NCBI GenBank assembly: GCA_963821345.1 | Contig: CAWGDM010000001.1 | Span: forward strand, 1,426,001-1,490,000 | Direction of reading: 5' to 3' | Source of the DNA: WHSW01 sp963821345 | GTDB lineage: Bacteria > Actinomycetota > Thermoleophilia > Solirubrobacterales > 70-9 | Length of the DNA stretch: 64,000 nucleotides | Shown here: positions 53,916 through 62,992 of the stretch, piece after piece | Layout: each line of letters begins with the position of its first letter | How positions within the stretch are numbered: position 1 is the stretch's first letter | Program-made: the position numbers and the translations under genes | Notes under the pieces: generated by a model | Database searches by the model: none | Seen by the model: only the letters and a program-made list of their open reading frames with translations | What the model was told of the DNA's origin: nothing

Positions 53916-55539
53916 CTACTGCCCCGTGGCCTCGTCGGGGATGTGCGGGACCGTTGGGTCGTCGATGGTGCGCTCCTGGCCGGTGAAGTGGCTGCGCGCC
54001 TTCAGCCAGCCGAGCGCGGCGCCACCGATAATGACCAGCAGCACGAGCGGCGCGTAATTCGCGTAGTTCGCGTCCCACTGGTCGTCCCATGGCACCCCCA
54101 GCGGGCTCGTCGGCAGGAGGCCAGCGGCGCAGATGATCAGGATCCAGATGACGCTGATCGGGTTCATCCACCTCCACTTCTTCCCGATGTTCCAGGCCGT
54201 CGCCGGCTCGAACTTGTCGCCCATCCGCCAGCGCAGGAAGATCGGGATCGCGAAACAGATGAAGAGGCCGATCACAGCAGATCGAGATCACCGCGAAGAA
54301 GGCGACCGGCAGGACCGTCCCCGGGGCGCCCTTCAGCGCCGGGATCGTGATGATCAGCGCGGCAGCCGCCATCGCCATGACCGCGTTGAACGGGACCCCG
54401 TCCTTGTTCACCTTTGAGAGGTGTCGCGATCCGGGCATGCCGCGGTCTCTCGAGAACGCGAAGCACATCCGGGAGGCGCTGGTCAGACAGGCGAGGCCGC
54501 AGAAGAGCTGCCCGACGGTGCAGATCACCAACACCGCCTTGAAGCCGGCGGTGTCCAGCGCTCCCGCGAGGACCGCGAATATCGAGCCGACGCCGAAGCC
54601 GTTCTCCGGGTCCGAGATGTTCGCCGGATCCTGAACGGCGAAGGTGATCGCCAGGAGCACTAACCACCCGATGATCGCCGAGTAGAAGATCGATGTCCAC
54701 ACACCGCGCGCAGCGTTGCGCGAGGCGCTATGCGTCTCCTCCGAGAGGTGAGCGGAGGCGTCGAATCCGGTGATCGTGTACTGCGTGAGCAGGAAGCCGA
54801 TCGGCAGCAGGTAGATCCAGAAGAAGAGGCCGCCGGTGGCCCCGTCGTCGAATCCGGAGTTGTTCAGCCGTTCCCCGAAGACGAAGCCGAAGTCCTGGTG
54901 CGTGTCGGGGACGATCAGCAGCAGCGCGATGATCACCCCGACGCCGATCACGTGCCACCCGACCGAGATGTTGTTGATCATCGCGAGCAGGTTGGTGCGG
55001 AAGATGTTCACGATCGCGCTGAGGATGAGGATGATCACGAAGAGCAGGAAGTTCTCGGCGAGGATGTGCTCGGTGTCGCCGAAGTTGACGCCGAAGATGT
55101 CGAGCCCGTACGCCCCGAAGGTGACGTTCATGAACCCTGCGCAGGCGTACTGGACGGAGGCCACGACCCCGATCAGGCCGACCAGGTTGAACCAGCCGGT
55201 GAACCAGGCCCAGACCGGGCCGCCGAGCTTGCCGGCGAACCAGTAGATGCCGCCCGAGGTCGGGTACTTAGCGACGAGCTCCGCGAGCGAGAAGCCGATG
55301 ATCAGGATCAGCAACGAGACGAGCGGCCAGCCGATCGAGATCGCAATCGGGCCGCCGTTGTTCCAACCGGTCGCGTAGGCGGTGAAGCAGCCCGCGAGGA
55401 CCGAGATGATCGAGAACGAAATCGCGAAGTTGGAGAACCCACTCCACGCCCGGTTGAGCTGCTGCTTGTAGCCGAGCTCCGCGAGGAGTTTCTCGTCTTC
55501 GTCCTTGAACTGGTCAGCGGGCGGCGCTGCTTCGGACAT
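53916..55539 (-). CDS. APC-family amino acid/amine permease, one frameshift
   Basis: From ATG 55539 with GGAAGGGG upstream. The N-terminal SGFSNFAISFSIISVLAG, AKYPTSGGIYWFAGKLGG and the helix LTQYTITGFDASAHLSEET are those of amine-type APC permeases. The frame breaks near 54277 with one apparent extra base after AVISIC, and goes on as VIGLFICFAIPIFLRW to GQERTIDDPTVPHIPDEA. If joined, about 540 residues and 12 transmembrane helices. It is the likely importer for the amine metabolised by the four enzymes encoded downstream. Confidence 0.87.
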
Positions 55540-55602
55540 TCAATTCCCCTTCCGCGGGCCCACCCATCGCCTCGTGCGATAAAAGGTGTGTTAGCCCGAC
55601 CT

Positions 55603-56586
55603 ATGGACGACGCGACCCTAAACCCGCAACCGGACGCACGTCAAGGGGCCGATGACGATCTGGTCCGAATCGTCCAACAGCTCGAGCCCGCCCTTGGGCC
55701 GCCCGGCCAACCCCCGCAGCCGCTCGGCGGCGGGATCACCAACCGCAACTACCGCGCCCGTTTCGGCGAGACCGAGTACGTGATCCGCGTCCCCGGCAAG
55801 GACACCTCGCTGCTCGAGATCGACCGCGAGGCCGAGCGGATCGCCAACCAGCGCGCCGCCCAGGTCGGGATCGCGCCGCCGGTCGCCGCGACCGTCGCCG
55901 AGCCGCAGGCGATCGTCACCCTGTTCATCGAGGGGACCGGGATGACCGAAGCCGAGCTGCGCACGCCGCAGGCGCTGACCGAGGTCGCGCGCTCGCTGCG
56001 CGCGATCCACGAGCTCGGCGAGCCGCTGCCGGTCGACTTCGACTCCTTCCGGATCGTCGAGACCTACGCCGCCACCGCGCGGGGGCGCGGCGTCAGCCTG
56101 CCCGAGGCCTTCGATGAGGCGCTCGCCTGCGCGGCGCGGATCGAGGCGGCGCTCACCGGCCCCGAGCACGAACCGGTGCCCTGCCACAACGACCTGCTCG
56201 CCGCCAACTTCATCCGCTCGGCACCAACGGGGGCCGCCTCCGGCGGCCAGCTGTGGATCGTCGACTGGGAGTACGCCGGGATGGGGGACCGCTACTTCGA
56301 CCTCGCCAACTTCGCCGTCAACAACGAGCTCGGCGAGGCCGCCGAGGAGACCCTGCTGGCCGACTACTTCGGCGAGCCGGCTTCCGAGGGCCGCCTCGCC
56401 GCCCTGCGGCTGATGCGGTTCATGTCCGACTTCCGCGAGGCGATGTGGGGGGTGGTGCAGTCGGTGGTCTCCGAGATCGAGTTCGACTTCGTCGACTACC
56501 ACGAGCGCCACTTCGACCGTCTGCGCGAGACCGCCGCCGACCCGCGGTTCTCCGACTGGCTGCGCGAGGCGAGCGGTGGCTCGTAA
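55603..56586 (+). CDS. Choline/aminoglycoside kinase-like phosphotransferase
   Basis: 327 residues from ATG 55603. The APH/choline-kinase fold is shown by GGITNRNYRARFGETEYVIRVPGKD (nucleotide loop), the Brenner-like motif VPCHNDLLAANFIRS (catalytic Asp and Asn), and LWIVDWEYAGMGDRYFDLANFAVN (metal Asp). The FDLANFAVNNELGE segment is closer to choline or ethanolamine kinases than to antibiotic enzymes. It is divergent from the permease and overlaps the FAD/GcvT gene by eleven bases, so it belongs to the same island and likely phosphorylates an amino alcohol. The 63-base gap 55540-55602 has the two promoters. Confidence 0.85.
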   Translation: MDDATLNPQPDARQGADDDLVRIVQQLEPALGPPGQPPQPLGGGITNRNYRARFGETEYVIRVPGKDTSLLEIDREAERIANQRAAQVGIAPPVAATVAEPQAIVTLFIEGTGMTEAELRTPQALTEVARSLRAIHELGEPLPVDFDSFRIVETYAATARGRGVSLPEAFDEALACAARIEAALTGPEHEPVPCHNDLLAANFIRSAPTGAASGGQLWIVDWEYAGMGDRYFDLANFAVNNELGEAAEETLLADYFGEPASEGRLAALRLMRFMSDFREAMWGVVQSVVSEIEFDFVDYHERHFDRLRETAADPRFSDWLREASGGS

Positions 56587-59050
56587 GCAGCTCCCGGACG
56601 CGGCCGGCTGCGTGATCGTCGGCGGCGGGGTCGGGGGCGCCTCGATCGCCTACCACCTGGCGAAGCTCGGCTATCGCGACGTGGTCCTGGTCGACCGCGC
56701 CGAGCTCACCTCGGGGTCGACCTTCCACTCCGCCGGCCTGGTCGGCCAGCTGCGCGGCTCCGTCTCGCTGACGAAGATGATGATGCACTCGGTCGACGTC
56801 TACCGCGGCCTCGCCGACGAGTCCGAGCTCGACCCCGGGTGGGTCGAGTGCGGCGGGATCAGGCTCGCATCGTCGGAGCAGCGGATGGAGGAGCTGCGCC
56901 GCCAGGCCGGCTGGGCGAAGACCTTCGGGCTGCCGCTGGAGTTGATCTCCGCCGACGAGGCGCGGGAGATGTTCCCGCTGATGTCGACCGACGGGGTGCT
57001 GGGCGCCGCCTGGCTGCCGACCGACGGCTACATCGACCCATCACAGCTCACCTACGCGCTCGCCGATGTCGCCCGCCGCGAGGGCGGGCTCGAGGTGTTC
57101 CAGAACACCCGCGTCACCGGGATCGAGGTCGACGGCGGCCGGGTGCGGGCGGTCGAGACCGACGCCGGGCGGGTCGAGGCGGAGGTGGTGGTCAACGCCG
57201 GCGGCATGTTCGCGGCCGAGATCGGCCGCCTGGCGGGAGTCCGGGTGCCGGTGATCCCGTTCTCGCACCAGTACCTGGTCACGCAGCCGTTTCGCGAGCA
57301 CTCGGCCGAACAGCGGCTGCCGACCCTGCGCGACCCCGACCTGCTGATCTACTTCCGCGAGGACGGCGGCGGCCTGGTGATGGGCGGCTATGAGCGCAAC
57401 TCCGAGCCCGCCTTCCTTCCCCGACGGGCCCGCGGGTCTGGACGCGATCCCGCCGGACTTCAACGGCCGCCTGCTCGAGGACGACTGGGACCGCTTCGCC
57501 GAGATCACCGAGAACTCCAAGCGCCGGGTGCCCGTCATGGACGAGGTCACGATCACGAAGCTGATCAACGGCCCCGAGGCGTTCACCCCCGACAACGAGT
57601 TCTGCCTCGGCGAGTCGGAGGTTCGCGGCTTCTTCGTCGCCGCCGGCTTCTGCGCCCACGGCCTCGCCGGCGGCGGCGGGATCGGCCGGGTGATCGCCGA
57701 GTGGATCGCCGAGGGCGAGCCGAGCCTCGACCTCTGGGAGATGGACGTGCGCCGCTTCGGCGCCCAGTACCGGTCGCCCGGCCTACACGCACGCCCGCAT
57801 CCGCGAGACCTACGAGACCTACTACGACATCCGCTATCCGAACCACGAGCGCTCCGCCGGGCGGCCCGCTGCGCGTCTCCGCCGCGAACGCCTGGCACGC
57901 CGATCACGGCGCCGCGTTCGGCGAGAAGTCGGGCTGGGAGCGGGTCAACTGGTATGAGTCGAACGCCGCCGCCGGCGACGACGCGCTCCGCCCGCGAGGC
58001 TGGGCCGGCCGGCACTGGTCGCCGGCGATCGGCGCCGAGCACCGGGCGACGCGCGAGTCGGTGGCGATCTTCGACGAGTCCTCGTTCGCGAAGCTCGAGA
58101 TCGGGGGCCCCGGGGCGGCGGCGGTCCTGGAGCGCCTCTGCGACAACCGGGTGGCGCGCGCCGAGGGCCAGATCACCTACACGCAGATGCTCAACCGCCG
58201 CGGCGGGATCGAGTGCGACTTCACCGTCGCCCGGCTCGGCGAGGAGCTGTTCTCGATCGTCACCGGGACCGCGTTCGGAAACCACGACCGCGAGTGGATC
58301 CGCAAACACCTTCCCGAGGACGGCTCGGCGCAGGTCCGCGACGTGACCTCGGCCTGGTCGTGCTTCGGGATCTGGGGACCGCGCTCCCGCGAGGTGCTCG
58401 CCGAGCTGACCCCGGCCGACCTGGGCAACGACGCCTTCCCCTACATGAGCGCCCGCGAGATCACCGTCGGCAACGTGCCGGTGCGGGCGCTTCGGGTCAC
58501 CTACGTCGGCGAGCTCGGCTGGGAGATCTACTGCCCGACCGAGTACGGGCTCGGGCTCTGGCGGGCGCTGTGGGAGGCGGGCGAACCGCGCGGGATCGTC
58601 GCCGGCGGCTACCGGGCAATCGACTCGATGCGGCTCGAGAAGGGGTATCGCGTCTGGGGCGCCGACATCACCCCGGACGAGACCCCCTACGAGGGCGGGG
58701 TCGGGTTCTGCGTCAAGCTCGACAAGGACGGCGGCTTCATCGGCCGCGACGCGCTGGCCGAGGCGAAGGAGCGGGGGCCGCGGACGCGGCTGTGCTGCCT
58801 GACGCTGTCCGACCCGCGCTCGGTCGCGCTCGGTAACGAGCCGGTCCGAATCGGCGGCGAGATCGTCGGCCGGGTTACCACCGGCGGCTACGGCTACACG
58901 GTCGAGCGCTCGATCGCCTACGCGTACCTACCCCCGGAGCATGCCGCGGCCGGAACCCCGGTCGAGGTGGAGATCTTCGGCGAGTGGGTCGGGGGCGAGG
59001 TCAGCGCCGAGCCGTTGTTCGATCCGAAGGGCGAGCGGATCCGCGCCTAG
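56576..59050 (+). CDS. FAD oxidoreductase-GcvT fusion (dimethylglycine/sarcosine dehydrogenase family), three frameshifts
   Basis: About 823 residues if joined. The N-terminal DAO domain has CVIVGGGVGGASIAYHLAKLG and SGSTFHSAGLVGQLRGS, where the flavin-linking His region is recognised. The frame breaks near 57412 (then SFPDGPAGLDAIPPDFNG), 57779 (AYTHARIRETYETYYDIRYP) and 57862 (PLRVSAANAWHADHGA), each by one apparent extra base. The GcvT/aminomethyltransferase part is intact, with RRGGIECDFTVARLG and YRAIDSMRLEKGYRVWGADITP. Such enzymes oxidatively demethylate dimethylglycine or sarcosine and hand the C1 unit to tetrahydrofolate. The start GTG 56576 overlaps the kinase gene; the end overlaps the convergent exonuclease gene. 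Confidence 0.85.
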   Translation: MARKQLPDAAGCVIVGGGVGGASIAYHLAKLGYRDVVLVDRAELTSGSTFHSAGLVGQLRGSVSLTKMMMHSVDVYRGLADESELDPGWVECGGIRLASSEQRMEELRRQAGWAKTFGLPLELISADEAREMFPLMSTDGVLGAAWLPTDGYIDPSQLTYALADVARREGGLEVFQNTRVTGIEVDGGRVRAVETDAGRVEAEVVVNAGGMFAAEIGRLAGVRVPVIPFSHQYLVTQPFREHSAEQRLPTLRDPDLLIYFREDGGGLVMGGYERNSEPAFLPRRARGSGRDPAGLQRPPARGRLGPLRRDHRELQAPGARHGRGHDHEADQRPRGVHPRQRVLPRRVGGSRLLRRRRLLRPRPRRRRRDRPGDRRVDRRGRAEPRPLGDGRAPLRRPVPVARPTRTPASARPTRPTTTSAIRTTSAPPGGPLRVSAANAWHADHGAAFGEKSGWERVNWYESNAAAGDDALRPRGWAGRHWSPAIGAEHRATRESVAIFDESSFAKLEIGGPGAAAVLERLCDNRVARAEGQITYTQMLNRRGGIECDFTVARLGEELFSIVTGTAFGNHDREWIRKHLPEDGSAQVRDVTSAWSCFGIWGPRSREVLAELTPADLGNDAFPYMSAREITVGNVPVRALRVTYVGELGWEIYCPTEYGLGLWRALWEAGEPRGIVAGGYRAIDSMRLEKGYRVWGADITPDETPYEGGVGFCVKLDKDGGFIGRDALAEAKERGPRTRLCCLTLSDPRSVALGNEPVRIGGEIVGRVTTGGYGYTVERSIAYAYLPPEHAAAGTPVEVEIFGEWVGGEVSAEPLFDPKGERIRA

Positions 59051-59751
59051 CGCACGCGCAGGCGCCGCAGCGTCCGCCGCAGCCCCGGCCACGGCCGGGA
59101 GTGCCGGCGCGCGTTGCACAGCGAGCCGATCGTCTGCGGGCCGAACGCGTCCAGCTGCGTTGCCAGGGCGAGGAAGGCCTGAGCGGTCGTGAGCGCGTCA
59201 CCGTCGGCGGTGTGCCGACTATGAACCGGGAGACCGAGGTGGCGGGCCAGCGAGCTGAGGCCGATCCGGTCCGGTGGCGGGCGCCGGCCACGCGCGAGCA
59301 GCTCGGCGGCGAGCACCGCGGTGTCGATCACCGGGTTGCGCAGCTCGGCGCCCGCGCCGCGCAGCGGCGGGCCGAGGAAGCTCCGCTCGACCGCGGCCAC
59401 GTGGGCGACCAGCGCCCTGCCCGTGAGCGCATCGAGCAGCTCGTCGAGGACCTCGGTCAGCGCCGGGGCGCCGGCGAGGTCCTCGCTGCGCAGCCCGTGG
59501 ATGCGAATCGTCTCCGCCCCCGGCATCCGCGCGGGGCGCACGAGCCGGTGGTGCGCCGCCCGCAGCCGCACGCGGCCCTCGCTGACCGGGACCGTGGCGA
59601 AGGCGATGATCTCGTCGGTCGCCGGGTCGAGGCCGGTGGTCTCGAGGTCGACGACGCAGAGATCGGCCTCTCGCCACGGGGTCGCGGGATCGGGCATCGG
59701 CGTTTCCATGTAGGCGTCGAGGATCGACGCGGCCGCGTCCGGGTCGCTCAC
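59047..59751 (-). CDS. DnaQ-like 3'-5' exonuclease coupled to the CBS/DUF294 protein
   Basis: 234 residues from GTG 59751, set by the GTGA overlap with the preceding gene. DEDDh exonuclease motifs: ExoI CVVDLETTGLDP (Asp, Glu), ExoII LVAHVAAVERSFLG, where the usual Asp is replaced by Glu, and ExoIII HSRHTADGDALTTAQAFLAL (His, Asp). A PIHGL-like IRIHGLRSEDL follows ExoI. It is not a polymerase-attached epsilon subunit. The pairing with a cNMP/CBS/DUF294 gene recurs in other bacteria as I recall, suggesting a joint role in nucleic-acid or nucleotide processing; the substrate is unknown. The last 30 residues are Arg-rich. Confidence 0.83.
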   Translation of the reverse strand: MSDPDAAASILDAYMETPMPDPATPWREADLCVVDLETTGLDPATDEIIAFATVPVSEGRVRLRAAHHRLVRPARMPGAETIRIHGLRSEDLAGAPALTEVLDELLDALTGRALVAHVAAVERSFLGPPLRGAGAELRNPVIDTAVLAAELLARGRRPPPDRIGLSSLARHLGLPVHSRHTADGDALTTAQAFLALATQLDAFGPQTIGSLCNARRHSRPWPGLRRTLRRLRVR

Positions 59752-61589
59752 GTGCTCGACCAGGTCAGCTTCGTGCTCAGTCCCCTCTGCACCGAGGCGA
59801 CGGCCCTGAAGGCGTCGCGCAGGTAGCGGCGCTCGAGCGGGTTCAGCGCCTTCGGGTCGATCGCGTTGTCGGGCGCGATCGAGGCCGCGAGCTGACGCAC
59901 CTGGTGTTCGATCCGCAGCTCGGAGAACAGGTCGAAGGCCTCCTCGAGCGTTGCGGCGTCGGTCTCGTTCAGCGTCCCCGACTCGGCCGCGGCTCGTAGG
60001 CGCTCGACCGTCGACGTCGTCGTCGCGCCGGCCGCGAGCGCCGCGTAGCGGGCGAGGTTGACGATCGGCAGCAGACCGCCGTGCTTGATGTCGAAGCGGC
60101 CGGCGTGCTCGCCGGAATGCTCGACGACGATGTCCTTCAAGAAGCCGGTTGGCGGCTTGCTCGCGAGCGCCTGGCGCAGCAGCAGGCGCAGGAGCTCGGG
60201 GCGAGGGTGCGCTTCTCGCAGCAGTGCCGGTAGATCGAACAGCTCCTCGCTCCCGTGGATCACTCTGGCGTCGAGGACGATCGAGATCGCCACCAGCTCC
60301 GGCTCGGAGACCGGCCGAACGAGCCACTTGGCGATCGCCTTGCGCCAGTCCGTGATCGACCTCACCGACATTGCGCCGGTGGCGTTGACCCCGTGGCGGT
60401 CGGGCTGCCATCCCATCGCGCCGAGCTCGTCGACGGCCCTTCGCGCCAGGCGGTGAACATACTCCTCGGCGTCGGCACCGGAGCCCTCCGACCAGGCCAT
60501 GCCCGAGTCGACGTCGGAGGAGGGCACGGCCTCACGGCGGCCGAAGCTCCCGAGCGAGAGCCAGCCGACCTCCACCGGGGGTGGTCCCTGGTCGGCAACC
60601 GTGAGCTCGATCAGCCGACGGACCAGCGCGTCGACTACGACCGAGAGGACGCCGCTGATCCTGGTGGCCTCCAGGCCCGCGGCGTGCATCGCGATCAGCG
60701 TCGCGTTCAGCTGCTCGACCGTCGGTCGCAGGGCGTCGACCTGGCCGGCGTCCGCGATCGCCCTCCTGAGCATGATCGGGGTGTGCGTCTCGTTGGCGAG
60801 CAGATCGATGTCGGTGGCCACGCCGAGCAGCTCGCCACGGCTCGAGACGACCGGCACGTGGCGGATCCCCCGATCGATCATCAACAGCATCAGCTCGTCG
60901 CCGGTCTGCTCGGCGCCGATCGTGACCACCGGCGCGCTCATCACCTCTCCAACCGGAGTCTCGAGCGACAGGCCCGCGGCGACGACGCGCGAACGCAGGT
61001 CGCGGTCGGTGACGATCCCGAGCTCGCCGTCCCCGACGTCGACGAGGATCGAGCTCACCCCCTGCTCCTCCATCCGCCCGGCCGCCTCGCGCAGGACGAC
61101 CCCCGGCTCGCAGACGACCGGGCGCTTGCGGACCAGGGCCCGCACCTTCTCTTGGCCGACGTCGAGGTTCTCGGTCCTCGCGGTCGGCTCACCGCCCGGC
61201 CGCGGCCTGTCCATCAGCACCCGGGCCACCGATTGCAGGCCCGCCGGGTCGGCGAGCAGCGGGATCACGTCGTCGGCCGCCAGTCGGTAGCAGAGGGAGC
61301 TCTCTCGGGCGCGGGCCTCCCAGCCTGTCGGCAGCCCGGAGAGCATCCAGGGGTGACCGAACGGCTCGCCCTCACCGAGCAGGTCCAGCACCCGCCCGTT
61401 GTCGAGCAGCTCGACGGCCCCCGTACGCAGGACCCACATCTCGTCGGGCGGGCCCCCGCCCTGGCGGAAGATCGTCGCCCCGGCCTCGAAGTATTCGATC
61501 TCGACCCGCTCGGCCAGCCGCTCGAGCTCGACCGGCTCGAGGGTGGTGAACAGGTAGTGCTTTCCGAGGAACTCGGCGACGTCGTGCAT
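59748..61589 (-). CDS. Cyclic-nucleotide-binding, CBS-pair and DUF294 nucleotidyltransferase protein
   Basis: 613 residues. Residues about 10-125 form a cNMP-binding barrel (FEAGATIFRQGGGPPDEMWVL and LGEGEPFGHPWMLSG). Two CBS modules follow at about 155-280 (VSSILVDVGDGELGIVTDRDLRSR and IRHVPVVSSRGELLGVATDIDLL). A GlnD-like nucleotidyltransferase core has LGSFGRREAVPSSDVDSGMAW with the Gly-Ser and Asp-X-Asp motif near residue 350. The C-terminus is the DUF294 helical domain. Such proteins are thought to sense nucleotides and modify a partner; here the coupled exonuclease is the obvious candidate. No acetate transporter gene is next to it, unlike in proteobacterial relatives. Confidence 0.88.
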   Translation of the reverse strand: MHDVAEFLGKHYLFTTLEPVELERLAERVEIEYFEAGATIFRQGGGPPDEMWVLRTGAVELLDNGRVLDLLGEGEPFGHPWMLSGLPTGWEARARESSLCYRLAADDVIPLLADPAGLQSVARVLMDRPRPGGEPTARTENLDVGQEKVRALVRKRPVVCEPGVVLREAAGRMEEQGVSSILVDVGDGELGIVTDRDLRSRVVAAGLSLETPVGEVMSAPVVTIGAEQTGDELMLLMIDRGIRHVPVVSSRGELLGVATDIDLLANETHTPIMLRRAIADAGQVDALRPTVEQLNATLIAMHAAGLEATRISGVLSVVVDALVRRLIELTVADQGPPPVEVGWLSLGSFGRREAVPSSDVDSGMAWSEGSGADAEEYVHRLARRAVDELGAMGWQPDRHGVNATGAMSVRSITDWRKAIAKWLVRPVSEPELVAISIVLDARVIHGSEELFDLPALLREAHPRPELLRLLLRQALASKPPTGFLKDIVVEHSGEHAGRFDIKHGGLLPIVNLARYAALAAGATTTSTVERLRAAAESGTLNETDAATLEEAFDLFSELRIEHQVRQLAASIAPDNAIDPKALNPLERRYLRDAFRAVASVQRGLSTKLTWSST

Positions 61590-61612
61590 GCCTTGGCCCG
61601 GTCAGGCTACGC

Positions 61613-62992
61613 CTACGGACCGCGCGAGTCCGGCAGCTCGATCCAGACGTCGGCCCCGCCTTCGGGCCGGTTGCGGGCGTGCGCGGAGCCGCCGTGCGCG
61701 CGGGCGATCGCGTCGACGACGGCGAGGCCGAGGCCGGTGCCGCCGCGGGTTCGGGCGACGTCGGCGCGGCTGAAGCGCTCGAATGCGTGCTCGATGAAGT
61801 CCTCCGGCATGCCGGGGCCCTCGTCGGTCACGTGGATCTCGACCCCGGCCCCGTTCGGTCGCGCCTCGATCGTCACCGCTCCCTCGCCGTGGCTGAGAGC
61901 GTTGTCGACGAGATTCGTCAGCGCTTGCTCGACCCGTGCGCGGTCGGCCTCAAGCTCGAGGTCGGAGCGGACATGCTCGAGCGGCCTGCCGGCGCGCGCG
62001 GCCCGCCCGGCGAACCGTGCCGTGATCGCTCCGATCGCGTCCTCGGCCGCGAACGGCTGCCGATCGATCCGCACCTCGCCGTCCTCGGACCGGGCGACCA
62101 CCAGCAGCTGCTCGGCGAGGGCGATCAGGCGGTCGATCTCGTCGGTCGCCGAGGCGATCGCGGTGCGCAGCTCGGCCTCGCCGCTCGCGTGCAGCAGCGC
62201 CAGCTCGAGCTCGATCTTGTGCAGGGCGAGCGGCGTGCGCAGCTCGTGGCTGGCGTCGTCGACGAATCGCCGTTCGCGCTCGAGCGCCTCCTCGAGACGC
62301 CCGAGCATCGCGTTGAGCGTGTCTCCAAGCCGCGAGATCTCGTCACGAGCTGCCGGGACCGGGAGCCGCTCGCCGGGCTCCGAGGCGGAGATCTCCGCGG
62401 CGCGCCGGCGCATCGCGTCGACCGGCCGCAGCGCAGCGCCCGCCATCCCGTAACCGGCGAGCGAGGCGAGCAACAACGCCACCGGTCCGCCGATCAGCAT
62501 CAGTTTCGCGAGCCCGTCGAGCGCCTCGTTGCGGTCGCCGAGCGACGATCCGACCACGGCGACGAGCCGGCGGCCCGACAGCTCCACCGGAACCGCGAGC
62601 ACCCGCACCGGGCCCTCGACGCCAGGGACGTCGTCGGTCTCGATGAAGATCGCAGACGCCGAGGCCCGCGCGAGCTGGTCATCGGTGAGCGCCACTGCGC
62701 CGTCCAGCTGCGAGGACGCGTCCACGACCGTGCCGTCGGCGGTGACGATCTCGGCGAAGCTCTCGTCCTGCTCGATCAACGGGCTGGTGTCGGTGTCGGA
62801 GAGTCCGCCCCCGTGGGCGTCCCGGGCCAGCGCTGAGACCTCCGTCGCGCGCGAGCGCAGGCCCTGGTCGATCGAGTGGTTGAGCTGCGCCTCGAGGCGC
62901 AGGTAGAGGAAGAGGCCGACCGCGACCAGGACGATCGCCATCACGCCCGCGAACGCGAGCGTCACCCGGACGCGGATCGGCAGCCGCTTCAA
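61613..62992 (-). CDS. Sensor histidine kinase (HAMP type)
   Basis: 459 residues from TTG 62992, set by the TTGA overlap with the regulator stop. Transmembrane helices at about 11-31 and 163-187 flank an extracytoplasmic sensor of about 130 residues. HAMP follows (RPVDAMRRRAAEISASEPGERLPV), then the phospho-acceptor His249 in DDASHELRTPLALHKIELEL and the ATPase lobe with NLVDNALSHGEGA, DEGPGMPEDFIEHAF and RGGTGLGLAVVDAIARAHGG. It is a full EnvZ/PhoQ-like kinase, partner of the OmpR-type regulator encoded just upstream. The signal cannot be inferred from the sensor sequence. Confidence 0.92.
   Translation of the reverse strand: MKRLPIRVRVTLAFAGVMAIVLVAVGLFLYLRLEAQLNHSIDQGLRSRATEVSALARDAHGGGLSDTDTSPLIEQDESFAEIVTADGTVVDASSQLDGAVALTDDQLARASASAIFIETDDVPGVEGPVRVLAVPVELSGRRLVAVVGSSLGDRNEALDGLAKLMLIGGPVALLLASLAGYGMAGAALRPVDAMRRRAAEISASEPGERLPVPAARDEISRLGDTLNAMLGRLEEALERERRFVDDASHELRTPLALHKIELELALLHASGEAELRTAIASATDEIDRLIALAEQLLVVARSEDGEVRIDRQPFAAEDAIGAITARFAGRAARAGRPLEHVRSDLELEADRARVEQALTNLVDNALSHGEGAVTIEARPNGAGVEIHVTDEGPGMPEDFIEHAFERFSRADVARTRGGTGLGLAVVDAIARAHGGSAHARNRPEGGADVWIELPDSRGP

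Noticed and set aside
61600..61615. Minus-strand AGGCGTAGCC as a third copy of the junction repeat
   Set aside because: Only about ten bases match and the rest of the element is missing.
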